From the NCBI GenBank assembly GCA_002491245.1, contig DKVO01000002.1:1-38473 (forward strand): a stretch of 38,473 bases of DNA. Reading direction: 5' to 3'. Under the pieces are notes generated by a model, which saw only the letters and a list, made by a program, of their open reading frames with translations, was not told the DNA's origin and did not search any database. Position numbers and translations under genes: made by a program. Shown here one piece after another: positions 32,296 through 38,473 of this stretch; position 1 is the first letter of the stretch, and each line of letters starts with the position of its first letter. This DNA comes from Porphyromonadaceae bacterium UBA7176 (GTDB taxonomy: Bacteria > Bacteroidota > Bacteroidia > Bacteroidales > Muribaculaceae).

Positions 32296-32695
32296 GTATA
32301 GAAAAATATCACTCGACCAGTTTGCAGTTTTGACTGAAAGCGAAATAAGACCCGGCTCAGACATATCTTTCAATACCGATATCGAATTCGGCTACGATGC
32401 CGAGAACAGAATGCTTGCCAACAAACTTAGTGTGACGGCAACATCCGAGGGCGTCATCCTGCTCAAAGCAGTCATATCGAGCTATTTCGAAATTTCGCCC
32501 GAATCGATAGACGAGATTAAAGATGCCGAGGGACACCTACAATTCAACCCTTTCATCCTGGTGCAATTTGCATCGCTCAACTACGGATCGCTTCGCGGAG
32601 CTTTAGCAATCAAAACCGCAGACACTCCACTCAAAGACATCGTCCTCCCTCCCATATACTTCCAATCAATCATAACATCCGGCTTCTCCATCTGA
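32285..32695 (+). CDS. SecB-like chaperone of a TAC-type module
   Basis: The 136-residue protein aligns by eye with SecB: the extended beta segments FNTDIEFGYDAENRMLANKLSVTATSEGVILLKAVISSYFEIS, and the signature-like PFILVQFASLNYGSLRGALAIKT with IVLPPIYFQSI, matching SecB NILFPYARE...G.FP.L.L.P.NFDALF. In TAC systems a SecB-like chaperone folds and protects the antitoxin. It overlaps the HTH gene by 11 bases and is followed by a strong terminator. No general SecB substrate role can be judged. Confidence 0.72.
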   Translation: MQYKYRKISLDQFAVLTESEIRPGSDISFNTDIEFGYDAENRMLANKLSVTATSEGVILLKAVISSYFEISPESIDEIKDAEGHLQFNPFILVQFASLNYGSLRGALAIKTADTPLKDIVLPPIYFQSIITSGFSI

Positions 32696-32710
32696 GTCAA
32701 CCACTCTTAT

Positions 32711-32758
32711 AAAAAGCGTTTTGACATGTTTTATAAAACATCGGCAAAACGCTTTTTT
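32711..32758. terminator. Terminator after the SecB-like gene
   Basis: AAAAAGCGTTTTG (32711-32723) pairs with CAAAACGCTTTTT (32745-32757), with a further T. The loop itself contains a perfect 16-base palindrome, ATGTTTTATAAAACAT (32726-32741), so an extended two-part hairpin can form. T and A tracts make it usable on both strands. It isolates the triplet from the leader downstream. Confidence 0.85.
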
Positions 32759-32792
32759 CATACCATCCTGATGCAAGTATCGAATAATTAGT

Positions 32793-32800
32793 TAATTTTG
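32793..32800 (+). promoter_or_regulatory. -7 box of the polysaccharide-type leader
   Basis: TAATTTTG fits the Bacteroidetes -7 consensus and precedes a 300-base leader without genes. A consensus -33 TTTG is lacking at the usual distance, suggesting activation or inversion-independent control. Confidence 0.5.
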
Positions 32801-32806
32801 CAGACG

Positions 32807-33108
32807 AATATTAATTGAAAAGGCGTTTACCGACGCGCTCTTTCTTGACAGCTTGAAATCTCGCAAGTTTCACAGAATTAGTCAGGAATTTGGCAACGGT
32901 AGATGGCTTATGCTGATATGTGAATATAGTTACTGACAGTATATAATACCGTCAGCGTTTTCTGCATATCTTGCGTGAGACCCTCTGCTTTGCCCATTCT
33001 ACTAATTCGGGCAATGCGAGAGCCTCAAGCTGTGGAATGGGTTATTGGTATGGTTCTCACGCTTTTTTATTTCTATACTACCCTTTGAGAACCGGGGACT
33101 CCAATACT
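32807..33108 (+). promoter_or_regulatory. Structured attenuator-like 5' leader RNA
   Basis: No credible gene lies in this stretch. Several hairpins do: GCGT/ACGC (32823-32836); TGACaGTAT with ATACcGTCA (32934-32954); TTGCCC with GGGCAA (near 32990-33013), enclosed by GCGTGAGA (32973-32980) with TCTCACGC (33055-33062). The last pair is directly followed by TTTTTTATTT, a terminator shape. The same 3' strand, GGTTCTCA (33052-33059), is also perfectly complementary to TGAGAACC (33086-33093). The two pairings exclude each other, as in terminator/antiterminator switches. I infer transcription attenuation of the downstream operon; the ligand or factor is unknown. Leaders of capsule operons in Bacteroides are controlled by UpxY-type antiterminators, none of which is in the window. 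Confidence 0.6.
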
Positions 33109-34377
33109 ATGACAATAAATAAGTCAAGCTTCCTATCCCGGCCTTTCTTATACAAGGCAGTCAGCGTGGTAATGATTTTATCATTAGTCTTAAAGCTAAT
33201 CCCAATAATTTACACTAACCTATTCTCGGCAGAATTAAACACCTACGGATACACCGAGTTTTTAATAAACTACAGCGGTGGTTTTGTTCGCCGTGGTTTG
33301 TCCGGTGAATTCTTGATGTGGATCACAAGTTCCTTTGGAATACAGCCGCAATATATCATACTAGCACTCTGTTTTGCCGCCTATTATATTGTATTCAAAT
33401 ATTTCTTCAAACAATTCAAAGCAGAGGGATACTCCTGGTGGATAATATTCTCGCCTCTTTTATGCGGATATGTATACGACATCGTCAGAAAAGATTACAT
33501 TCTGTATGTTGTCGCAATTGGGATATTTCTTCTCATTAAAAGAAACCCTTTAAATATATGGCGACAGTCTTTGGCTATTCTACTTGCGGTATTCGGTATA
33601 TTCATGCATGAAGCCTTTTTCTTTTGGGGTATTCCCTTATTTGCCTTGTCTCTACTGACTAACAAAAAACATAAGACCTTTGGATGGTTGTCAGTTATTA
33701 TTACCACTTTTGTTTTTGCATTAATGTGCTGTTTCAAAGGGAATGAAGCGACAGCACATGCTATCATCAAAAGCTGGAATAATATTTTACTGCACGAACC
33801 TCTTGTCTTTACAACAAATAACAGTATCGGAGCATTGTCTTGGGATACGCTAAAAACCATATGGGGACATTTGCGTCTAAACATCTACCCGGCTTCCGGA
33901 TATTTAGGTCTGATTTATTGGCCATTTTTATATCTCGTTGTGTACTATTTTATTTCGTTCTTCTTCTGTGTGTTCAAGCCCACCAAGGATAATGATAAAA
34001 ATGACCCGTTATATCTTTCGGTATTCTTCCTTATCGTATCGATATGTATGTCTCCTTTATTTATCTTCTTGAGTTGTGATTACGGACGATTGTTCCAACA
34101 CGCCGCAGTCATCTCTTTTATCACGTATTTTACTTTCGGAAAAAATATTGGACAACACTTCATTATCACAAAACTTTGTGATATCGTGTCCTCTATAAAT
34201 CATATTTTAGCGAGACTTGTACCCCCAAGCAAAGGTCTGTTGGCAATCATGCTACTCACAATCGGAATTAGTCCATGTTGGTTTAATCTCAATTCATCAT
34301 TGACCCAAAGCCCTCTCGGCTCCATCGGCTTCGGGTTGATAAAGCTGGCTATTAAAACATATCAGACAATACTATGA
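33109..34377 (+). CDS. Polytopic membrane protein of a sugar-lipid operon (EpsG/polymerase-like)
   Basis: The 422-residue protein (start ATG 33109) has about eleven hydrophobic segments. A conserved-looking loop near residue 55-65, YSGGFVRRGLSGEF, and a loop with KDYIL recall membrane proteins of the EpsG/O-antigen polymerase kind found in Bacteroidetes polysaccharide loci; family assignment is tentative. It is AT-rich. It overlaps the UbiA-like gene by four bases (ATGA), so it is translated together with it. Controlled by the leader upstream. Confidence 0.65.
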   Translation: MTINKSSFLSRPFLYKAVSVVMILSLVLKLIPIIYTNLFSAELNTYGYTEFLINYSGGFVRRGLSGEFLMWITSSFGIQPQYIILALCFAAYYIVFKYFFKQFKAEGYSWWIIFSPLLCGYVYDIVRKDYILYVVAIGIFLLIKRNPLNIWRQSLAILLAVFGIFMHEAFFFWGIPLFALSLLTNKKHKTFGWLSVIITTFVFALMCCFKGNEATAHAIIKSWNNILLHEPLVFTTNNSIGALSWDTLKTIWGHLRLNIYPASGYLGLIYWPFLYLVVYYFISFFFCVFKPTKDNDKNDPLYLSVFFLIVSICMSPLFIFLSCDYGRLFQHAAVISFITYFTFGKNIGQHFIITKLCDIVSSINHILARLVPPSKGLLAIMLLTIGISPCWFNLNSSLTQSPLGSIGFGLIKLAIKTYQTIL

Positions 34378-35255
34378 AACTCATTCCCGTCATTAAACTC
34401 GTCAGGCCCCATCAATGGGTCAAAAATTTATTTGTTTTTTTACCCATGTTCTTCAATGGGGCAATGTTTGATTACTGGTGTTGGCAACAGGCTACAATAG
34501 CTTTTTTTGCATTTTCGTTCATTTCAAGCGCCATATACTGTCTTAACGATATCCGCGATATCGATGCCGACCGAAAGCATCCCACCAAAAAAACAAGGCC
34601 TTTAGCATCCGGCAAAATAAGCATAACTTTTGCATATATTATTTTCGCCGTCTTGATAATATGTTCATTATTCACATGTTGCCTATCCGGTATCTATACA
34701 GGCAAAATCATCTCCGTGGTTTTGCTATACCTGATAGCAAACGTAGCATACTGCCTGAAATTGAAACAATATGCTATCATCGATGTGTTCATCATTTCTT
34801 TCGGCTTTGTTCTCCGACTTATTGCCGGTGGTTACTCATGTAATATATGGCTTTCACCTTGGATTGTGTCAATGACTTTTCTTATAGCACTCTTTCTTGC
34901 ATTTGCAAAGCGACGCGATGATGTGGTCATACGGCAGGAAACCGGAAAGATAACACGAAAAAATATCGTGCGATATAATCTCGAATTTTTAAACCAAACT
35001 TTATCAATAATCGGAGCTATAACGATTGTCTGCTATATAATCTACACCGTTTCTCCTGAAGTTGAAGCACGAATGAATAGTCAGTACGTATATATCACAT
35101 CTATTTTTGTCCTTGCCGGAATACTGCGGTATCTACAGATTACAATTGTCGACATCCATAGTGGAAGTCCCACAAAAATCATGCTTCATGATCGTTTCAT
35201 CCAGATATGCTTGTTTTTATGGGCTTGTCTCTTTGCCTTTATAATATATTTATGA
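34374..35255 (+). CDS. UbiA-family decaprenyl-phosphate phosphoribosyltransferase-like
   Basis: The 293-residue membrane protein has nine or so hydrophobic helices and the UbiA motif CLNDIRDIDADRKHPTKKTRPLASG (about 56-80), with start VRPHQWVKNLFVFLPMFF typical of DPPR synthases (Rv3806c type). Those transfer phosphoribose from PRPP to polyprenyl phosphate, the first step to lipid-linked pentose donors. In a Bacteroidales host the lipid is probably undecaprenyl phosphate. The HAD phosphatase encoded next (overlap ATGA) could remove the 5'-phosphate from the product. Confidence 0.85.
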   Translation: MKLIPVIKLVRPHQWVKNLFVFLPMFFNGAMFDYWCWQQATIAFFAFSFISSAIYCLNDIRDIDADRKHPTKKTRPLASGKISITFAYIIFAVLIICSLFTCCLSGIYTGKIISVVLLYLIANVAYCLKLKQYAIIDVFIISFGFVLRLIAGGYSCNIWLSPWIVSMTFLIALFLAFAKRRDDVVIRQETGKITRKNIVRYNLEFLNQTLSIIGAITIVCYIIYTVSPEVEARMNSQYVYITSIFVLAGILRYLQITIVDIHSGSPTKIMLHDRFIQICLFLWACLFAFIIYL

Positions 35256-35842
35256 CCGACTCTGCTATTGCCTTTTTCGATTTCGACGGAACTATCACCA
35301 AGAACGATACTTTCATATCTTTTGCCCGTTATGTTCTTGGTGATATAAAGTTTTTCTTCAAATTGACTGCTGCTTCCCCTTGGATTATTGCTTGGAAATT
35401 AGGTCTTATAACCAACTCAGCAGCAAAAGAAAAGTTTTTCGGCATAATGTTCCGAGGTATAGAACACGCCAGTTTCAAAGAAAAGGGCTTTTCTTTTTCC
35501 AATATCGTAGATGAGAATCTCAGGCCGGACACGATAGCCTTAATGCAAGAGCATCGTAACAAAGGCCATAAAATAGTAATTGTCTCAGCCAGTATACGTG
35601 AATGGATTGAGCCTTGGGCTCAAAAACATGGTATTGACAATGTGATATCAACAGGTGTCGAACTTGATTGCAACAACAAACTTACCGGTCGATTTTCTAC
35701 ACCAAATTGTCATGGACTCGAGAAAGTCAACCGAATTTTACAACAATTCTCCAACGTATCCGAAATAGAAACATACGCATACGGAGATTCTGACGGCGAC
35801 GATGCGATGCTATCAATAGTGTCACACCCCCACAAGATATAA
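35252..35842 (+). CDS. HAD-IB family phosphatase
   Basis: The 196-residue protein starts at ATG 35252, overlapping the UbiA-like stop as ATGA; a longer in-frame start lies inside that gene. HAD motifs: AFFDFDGTIT (I), VIVSAS (II, with Ser), K at GLEKVN (III), and YGDSDGDDAML (IV). It belongs to the HAD-IB group with SerB. Together with the UbiA-like enzyme it likely dephosphorylates phosphoribosyl-polyprenyl phosphate; that substrate is inferred from context only. Confidence 0.88.
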   Translation: MTDSAIAFFDFDGTITKNDTFISFARYVLGDIKFFFKLTAASPWIIAWKLGLITNSAAKEKFFGIMFRGIEHASFKEKGFSFSNIVDENLRPDTIALMQEHRNKGHKIVIVSASIREWIEPWAQKHGIDNVISTGVELDCNNKLTGRFSTPNCHGLEKVNRILQQFSNVSEIETYAYGDSDGDDAMLSIVSHPHKI

Positions 35843-35844
35843 TG

Positions 35845-35884
35845 ACAGATAAAGCCCCGGCGCTCATGCCGGGGCTTTATCTGT
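35845..35884. terminator. Strong bidirectional terminator
   Basis: ACAGATAAAGCCCCGG (35845-35860) pairs perfectly with CCGGGGCTTTATCTGT (35869-35884), 16 bp with an 8-base loop. It lies between the HAD gene and the convergent OmpA gene and probably ends both transcripts. Confidence 0.85.
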
Positions 35885-35909
35885 GTCATGCAGTTATGTT
35901 GTCAGGTGA

Positions 35910-37043
35910 TTATTCGGCTTCGAGGGTGCAGATGCTGACGCGGTTCCAGCTGCCTTCTTCAAACATGTGTCCGATGCCCTCGCCTTCTGCTGAGATGCGG
36001 TCAGCCGAAATCTTGTAGCGCTTGATCAAGGCGTCTTTGACGGCTTCGGCGCGGTTCTTGGCCAGACGGATGTTAAAGTCGAGGTTGCCGTCCTGTGAAG
36101 CATAACCCTTAATCACGACTTTCGATTTGGGATGATTTTTCATGTAATCGGCGATCATGGTCACATTAGGCATCTGGTCGGCCGTGATGACGTGAGAACC
36201 GTTGCGGAAGAATACAAAACGGACGGAGTTGTACTCGTTCTTGACCTCTTTCACCACCTCGGGTTTGCGGTTCTGGCAAGCTTCAAGCTCTACTGCCAGT
36301 GCATCGGCTGTTGCCTGCGAAACTGCGGCTGCGGCAGTGGCGGCATCGAGCGATGCGCGGAGAGCGTTGACCTGCTCATTGAGTCCGGCCACCTCGGCAG
36401 CATCGTAAGGCACCACGCAGGGGAACCCGTCGCCGAAGCGGTAGCTTACCGAAGCAAGGAGGTTGAAGGCGGCGTTGTTGACATTATAGCCTGTCACACT
36501 TTGGCCGAAATCATGGTTCATGTTCCAGCCCACCGACGGCTTCACTGCCAATGTCACATGCTCGTTGACATTGAAGTTGAAATTGAGTCCGACCTTGGTG
36601 CCGAAGAAGTTCCAGTCAGCACCCTCGGAGGCATTACGGAAATAGTGTCCCCATCCGGCTCCGGCCTGGGCCTCGATAGTAAACGGACGCACGCCGCACT
36701 GATAGCCGCCGAAGAGGTTGAAAAGATCTACGGTACCGTAGACACCTACATAAGAGTTATCGAAAGCGGTGCTCGAATGAGTCATTCCGTGCCACGACGA
36801 TGTGTTCACACCGAAAAGACCCTCTACACCTACACCGAACACCGGAGTAACCTGCTTGGCAATGTGCAGGCCGGCCATGCCACGCATGCTGCCGAAGAAA
36901 GGATTGTGGCTCAAGGGGGTGGTCACACCGCCATCGACGCCGATACTGATGTTGTCAAAGAACGAAGGGGTTTCCACCACTTGGGCGTTAGCGCCGGCGG
37001 CAACGATAGAGAGCGCGGCGGCTGTCAGTAAAGTCTTATTCAT
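35910..37043 (-). CDS. OmpA-family outer-membrane protein
   Basis: The 377-residue protein has a signal peptide (1-20, ANAQ), a beta-barrel domain (about 22-205, ending in YRFGDGF), a short Ala-rich coiled coil (about 215-255) and an OmpA C-terminal peptidoglycan-binding domain (about 270-377, with GYASQDGNLDFNIRLAKNRAEAV carrying the conserved D and R). It anchors the outer membrane to peptidoglycan and is usually among the most abundant proteins of Bacteroidales. The -7 sequence upstream is only a variant, TATCTTTA (37176-37169), so the promoter is uncertain. Confidence 0.95.
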   Translation of the reverse strand: MNKTLLTAAALSIVAAGANAQVVETPSFFDNISIGVDGGVTTPLSHNPFFGSMRGMAGLHIAKQVTPVFGVGVEGLFGVNTSSWHGMTHSSTAFDNSYVGVYGTVDLFNLFGGYQCGVRPFTIEAQAGAGWGHYFRNASEGADWNFFGTKVGLNFNFNVNEHVTLAVKPSVGWNMNHDFGQSVTGYNVNNAAFNLLASVSYRFGDGFPCVVPYDAAEVAGLNEQVNALRASLDAATAAAAVSQATADALAVELEACQNRKPEVVKEVKNEYNSVRFVFFRNGSHVITADQMPNVTMIADYMKNHPKSKVVIKGYASQDGNLDFNIRLAKNRAEAVKDALIKRYKISADRISAEGEGIGHMFEEGSWNRVSICTLEAE

Positions 37044-37430
37044 GTCAGTCTGTTTTTTCTAAATTAATCTTTTTGTTGAAGCGTTTCTGTAATCAGAACA
37101 ATGGCAAGGCGATTAATGTTCAAATCCGGCTGCGACGCCACCGAAACATCACATTATATATTTCAGAATAAAGATATAGAGGCGAAACACGATTTAATAA
37201 TTAAACATTTTTAACAACTATACCCTGCCCAAATTTGTTATCTTTGCAGGAGAAAAAACCGAGAAAAACATCCGTACACATCCGTTACCCTCCAAAGGGG
37301 GACGGGGAACAACATGCAAATAATTAACAATCTGACACTTATAAGGTAAAAAATAATCTACAAAAACAGTGCCGCGAGGCATTACTTCCACAATTCAACA
37401 ACCGTATCAACGTCAAAAACCAAACAAGAG
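37044..37430. promoter_or_regulatory. Divergent intergenic region, OmpA and pseudouridine synthase
   Basis: This 387-base gap holds no gene. For the rightward gene TATCTTTG (37239-37246) is a clear -7 box, leaving a leader of about 180 bases. For OmpA only TATCTTTA on the minus strand (37176-37169) is seen, leaving a leader of about 120 bases. No consensus -33 is visible for either. I see no other structure that I can support. Confidence 0.5.
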
Positions 37431-38473
37431 ATGGAATCCAACACTCCCGAGAAAAAACCTAAACGTCCGCGCATAGGGCAGGCTTTCCACACGCCTTCCG
37501 ATGGCGCCGAGCGGCCGCGTTACGACCGCCCCTACAACCCGACGCCACGCGCCGAAAACGACGGCGAAAACGACAACCGTGCCGAAGGCGAAGGGTTCAG
37601 ACCCCAGCGCCCTTATCAGGCACACCGCCAAGGTGGCTATCAGCAACGACAGGGAGACTATAACAATAATTACTCCTCAAACCGCCCCTACCGTCCGCGC
37701 TACGACAACGGTCAGGGCAACGAGAACTCATCATACCAGCCTCGCCAGCAACGGCCTTACAACAACAACCACAGCGACCGCGGCGGATACCAACCCCGTC
37801 AGCAAAGGCCCTACAACAATAATCAGGGAGAACGCAGCGGATACCAGCCCCGTCAGCAAAGACCCTACAACAACAATCAGGGCGAGCGCGGAGGATACCA
37901 GCCCCGTCAGCAAAGACCCTACAACAACAACCAGGGCGAGCGCGGAGGATATCAGCCCCGTCAGCAAAGGCCCTACGGAAATCATCAGGGCCGTCCGGGT
38001 CAGCGCCCCTACAACAACAACCGCGACAACGCCGGCTTCCCCGGACGCGGCAAGAGCTTCACTCCGCGTCCCAAACGCATCGAATACGAAATGCCGCTGC
38101 CCGATCCGGACGAGCAGATACGTCTCAACAAATACATGAGCAACGCCGGTATATGCTCGCGCCGTGAGGCCGACGAATATATCCAGCAGGGCCTTGTCAA
38201 AGTCAACGGTCAGGTAGTGACCGAGCTTGGCACCAAGATCACACACAGCGACGTTGTCGAATACGACGAAAAAGTGGTCACACCCGAAAGCAAGTGCTAT
38301 ATCCTGCTCAACAAACCCAAGGACTGCGTCACCACCAGCGACGACCCCAATGGCCGCATGACGGTGATGGACCTCGTCAAAGGTGCATGTAACGAGCGCA
38401 TATATCCTGTCGGCCGCCTCGACCGCAACACCACCGGTGTGCTCCTGCTCACCAACGACGGCGACCTCGCCTC
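37431..38473 (+). CDS. RsuA/RluB-family pseudouridine synthase, partial at window end
   Basis: The reading frame opens at ATG 37431 and runs past the window end (347 codons visible, no stop). The first 210 or so residues are low-complexity, rich in Arg, Asn, Gln, Tyr, Pro and Gly, with five 18-residue repeats of the kind GYQPRQQRPYNNNQGER. Then comes an S4 RNA-binding domain (IRLNKYMSNAGICSRREADEY, about 224-270) and the catalytic domain with ILLNKPKD and GRLDRNTTGVLLLTNDGDL, whose Asp is the nucleophile. It makes pseudouridine in rRNA. The long N-terminal tail is typical of Bacteroidales homologues, probably disordered and RNA-binding. Confidence 0.92.
   Translation, partial: MESNTPEKKPKRPRIGQAFHTPSDGAERPRYDRPYNPTPRAENDGENDNRAEGEGFRPQRPYQAHRQGGYQQRQGDYNNNYSSNRPYRPRYDNGQGNENSSYQPRQQRPYNNNHSDRGGYQPRQQRPYNNNQGERSGYQPRQQRPYNNNQGERGGYQPRQQRPYNNNQGERGGYQPRQQRPYGNHQGRPGQRPYNNNRDNAGFPGRGKSFTPRPKRIEYEMPLPDPDEQIRLNKYMSNAGICSRREADEYIQQGLVKVNGQVVTELGTKITHSDVVEYDEKVVTPESKCYILLNKPKDCVTTSDDPNGRMTVMDLVKGACNERIYPVGRLDRNTTGVLLLTNDGDLA
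37734..38003 (+). repeat. 54-bp tandem repeats inside the pseudouridine synthase gene
   Basis: Five in-frame units of 54 bp begin at about 37734, 37788, 37842, 37896 and 37950, the last one degenerate. Each encodes YQPRQQRPYNNN plus six variable residues. Units 2-4 are nearly identical at the DNA level, so copy number may vary between strains by slippage or recombination. Confidence 0.85.

Noticed and set aside
32807..33108. 6S RNA, RNase P, SRP RNA or tmRNA
   Set aside because: None of the conserved cores of these RNAs were found; leader/attenuator layout fits better.
36132..37031. 299-codon plus-strand frame
   Set aside because: Antisense to the OmpA-family gene.
37731..38246. 171-codon minus-strand frame
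   Set aside because: Antisense of the repetitive tail of the pseudouridine synthase; its repeats mirror the coding repeats.

Overview
The window looks like a chromosomal segment of a gut-type Bacteroidales bacterium, most probably Muribaculaceae-like. Promoters follow the Bacteroidetes form (-33 TTTG, -7 TAnnTTTG, spacing 19-21). Typical families of the order are present: DUF4491, DUF4292, a T9SS-type sorting domain, an OmpA protein with a coiled coil, and a THUMP methyltransferase with an Arg/Asp-rich tail. Genus assignment is inference; no rRNA or marker set was available.

Layout. (1) 1-4.9 kb: a His-rich small lipoprotein, tRNA-Leu(CAA) with its own promoter and terminator, a stand-alone DUF1016 (YhcG-type) nuclease, a secreted carboxypeptidase-regulatory-like protein, and a secreted alkaline-phosphatase-superfamily enzyme. 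(2) 4.9-8.8 kb, an accessory block: a two-gene DarT/DarG-like ADP-ribosylation module in which both partners carry extra domains (GlnD-like HD on the toxin, degenerate DprA-like Rossmann domain on the macrodomain partner), then an AAA/DUF4143 ATPase behind tandem near-palindromic repeats. The ATPase cassette is flanked by two copies of the 3' end of polA. (3) 8.8-13.8 kb, minus strand: polA with DUF2752 and GYF_2/CD225 membrane genes, then deoC and a MazG-like pyrophosphohydrolase. (4) 13.9-16.4 kb, plus strand: an envelope operon (two YtxH-like proteins, a holin-superfamily protein, a small protein, a TPM-domain protein). (5) 16.4-25.6 kb, minus strand: metG, ansA, lone sorting-domain protein, dut, TPR protein, DUF4292 lipoprotein, EnvC-like activator, flippase, mostly overlapping or a few bases apart. 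(6) 25.8-31.1 kb: DUF4491, and the minus-strand operon rlmL-like, purD, membrane protein, pdxB. (7) 31.2-35.9 kb, AT-richer accessory DNA: a toxin / HTH antitoxin / SecB-like chaperone triplet resembling a TAC system, then a structured roughly 300-nt leader with mutually exclusive hairpins in front of a three-gene lipid-linked sugar operon (membrane protein, UbiA-type phosphoribosyltransferase, HAD phosphatase). (8) 35.9-38.5 kb: an OmpA-family porin and the start of an RsuA/RluB pseudouridine synthase with a repetitive low-complexity N-terminus, cut by the window end.

The strongest candidates for something little described are the HD-DarT/macro-DprA pair (4939-7329), the TAC-like triplet (31274-32695), the attenuator-like leader (about 32807-33108), and the cassette insertion at the polA 3' end (7334-8801). 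All functional statements are read from sequence by eye; no database search or structure prediction was run.
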